Source of the DNA: Progne subis subis
Taxonomy: Eukaryota; Chordata; Aves; Passeriformes; Hirundinidae
DNA length: 64,000 nt
Direction: 5' to 3'
NCBI GenBank assembly: GCA_022316685.1
Contig: JAKJHU010000023.1
Coordinates: 5,629,192-5,693,191, forward strand
Shown here: positions 62,395-64,000 of the stretch, in pieces
Position numbering within the stretch: the first letter of the stretch is position 1
How the letters are laid out: the number at the start of each line of letters is the position of its first letter
Notes under the pieces: model-generated
Databases searched by the model: none
The model's input: only the letters and a program-made list of their open reading frames with translations
Told to the model about the DNA's origin: nothing
Made by a program: the position numbers and the translations under genes

Positions 62395-62742
62395 TACTGC
62401 CATGAAGTGAAAACACTATTTTATTTTTATAAAAAGCAATAATTAAAACAAACCCTACCAGTGTGTACATTGTACACATTTGAATGACACTTACAAGAAT
62501 GAAGTTTCCATATACAAGGATTACAAGCCCACACTGGTAAAGGATGCACACAAGCACGTACTGAACTTCACAGATGCCTCAGCTCCAGATCACAGTACCA
62601 TTACTCTATGATCACACCTGCACTGTCATTATTAGCATCCACACTACTTTATTCCACTACGAACTGTACGTACACAAAGCAAGAAGGAGTTTATTCAGAG
62701 AGCATATATATTTGCAGACAATTTATTTGCTGGAATAATCTC
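62395..62742 (-). other. SAT1: SAT1 3' UTR
   Basis: Sequence downstream of the SAT1 stop on the - strand. Several AATAAA hexamers are present (62722-62727 close to the stop, others near 62648 and 62686). The most distal, at 62420-62425, is the likely main signal, giving a UTR of about 350 bases. Confidence 0.6.
62420..62425 (-). terminator. SAT1: poly(A) signal of SAT1
   Basis: AATAAA on the - strand, about 320 bases after the stop codon, consistent with the short 3' UTR of this gene in mammals. Confidence 0.5.

Positions 62743-64000
<1,258 letters not shown>

Overview
The window is vertebrate nuclear DNA, almost certainly from a bird and plausibly a passerine. It is intron-rich, with GT-AG exons encoding vertebrate proteins. 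The repeats are mainly CR1 LINE copies and ERVL-type LTRs, which is typical of birds; there are no Alu, B1 or L1 sequences. Two genes are firmly recognised: APOO (MICOS subunit MIC26) on the + strand and SAT1 (spermidine/spermine N1-acetyltransferase) on the - strand at the right edge. They lie tail to tail, as I recall they do on human Xp22.11.

Layout. Bases 1-5250 are AT-rich, repeat-poor and end in a convincing poly(A) signal. This fits a long 3' UTR of a + strand gene lying to the left (KLHL15 by synteny, which is inference). Bases 5250-16100 are mostly intergenic and hold a 1.57-kb solo LTR with a 5-bp target duplication (9095-10662). They also hold - strand remnants of a CXorf58-like gene: an intact-looking exon at 13460-13647 and a decayed exon with an in-frame stop near 14493. 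Next come a fold-back LTR fragment (15310-15661) and a CR1 copy. A CpG-island promoter at 16190-16560 carries a GC box, a perfect CRE and a YY1-like site over the start codon.

APOO runs from 16387 to 41046 in eight coding exons (215 codons, all phases checked) and probably has a ninth, untranslated exon ending near 44222. Its introns carry CR1 copies, short tandem duplications, a perfect 18-bp hairpin and a run of 23 G. Bases 44223-62390 contain no gene I can recognise. They hold CpG-rich patches (the strongest at 58310-59400), two CR1 copies, a run of 43 A and several unexplained open frames.

SAT1 enters on the - strand with its last three coding exons (63344 down to 62743) and a short 3' UTR; its 5' exons lie beyond base 64000. 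APOO acts in mitochondrial cristae and SAT1 in polyamine catabolism. Their adjacency reflects conserved chromosome order, not a shared pathway.
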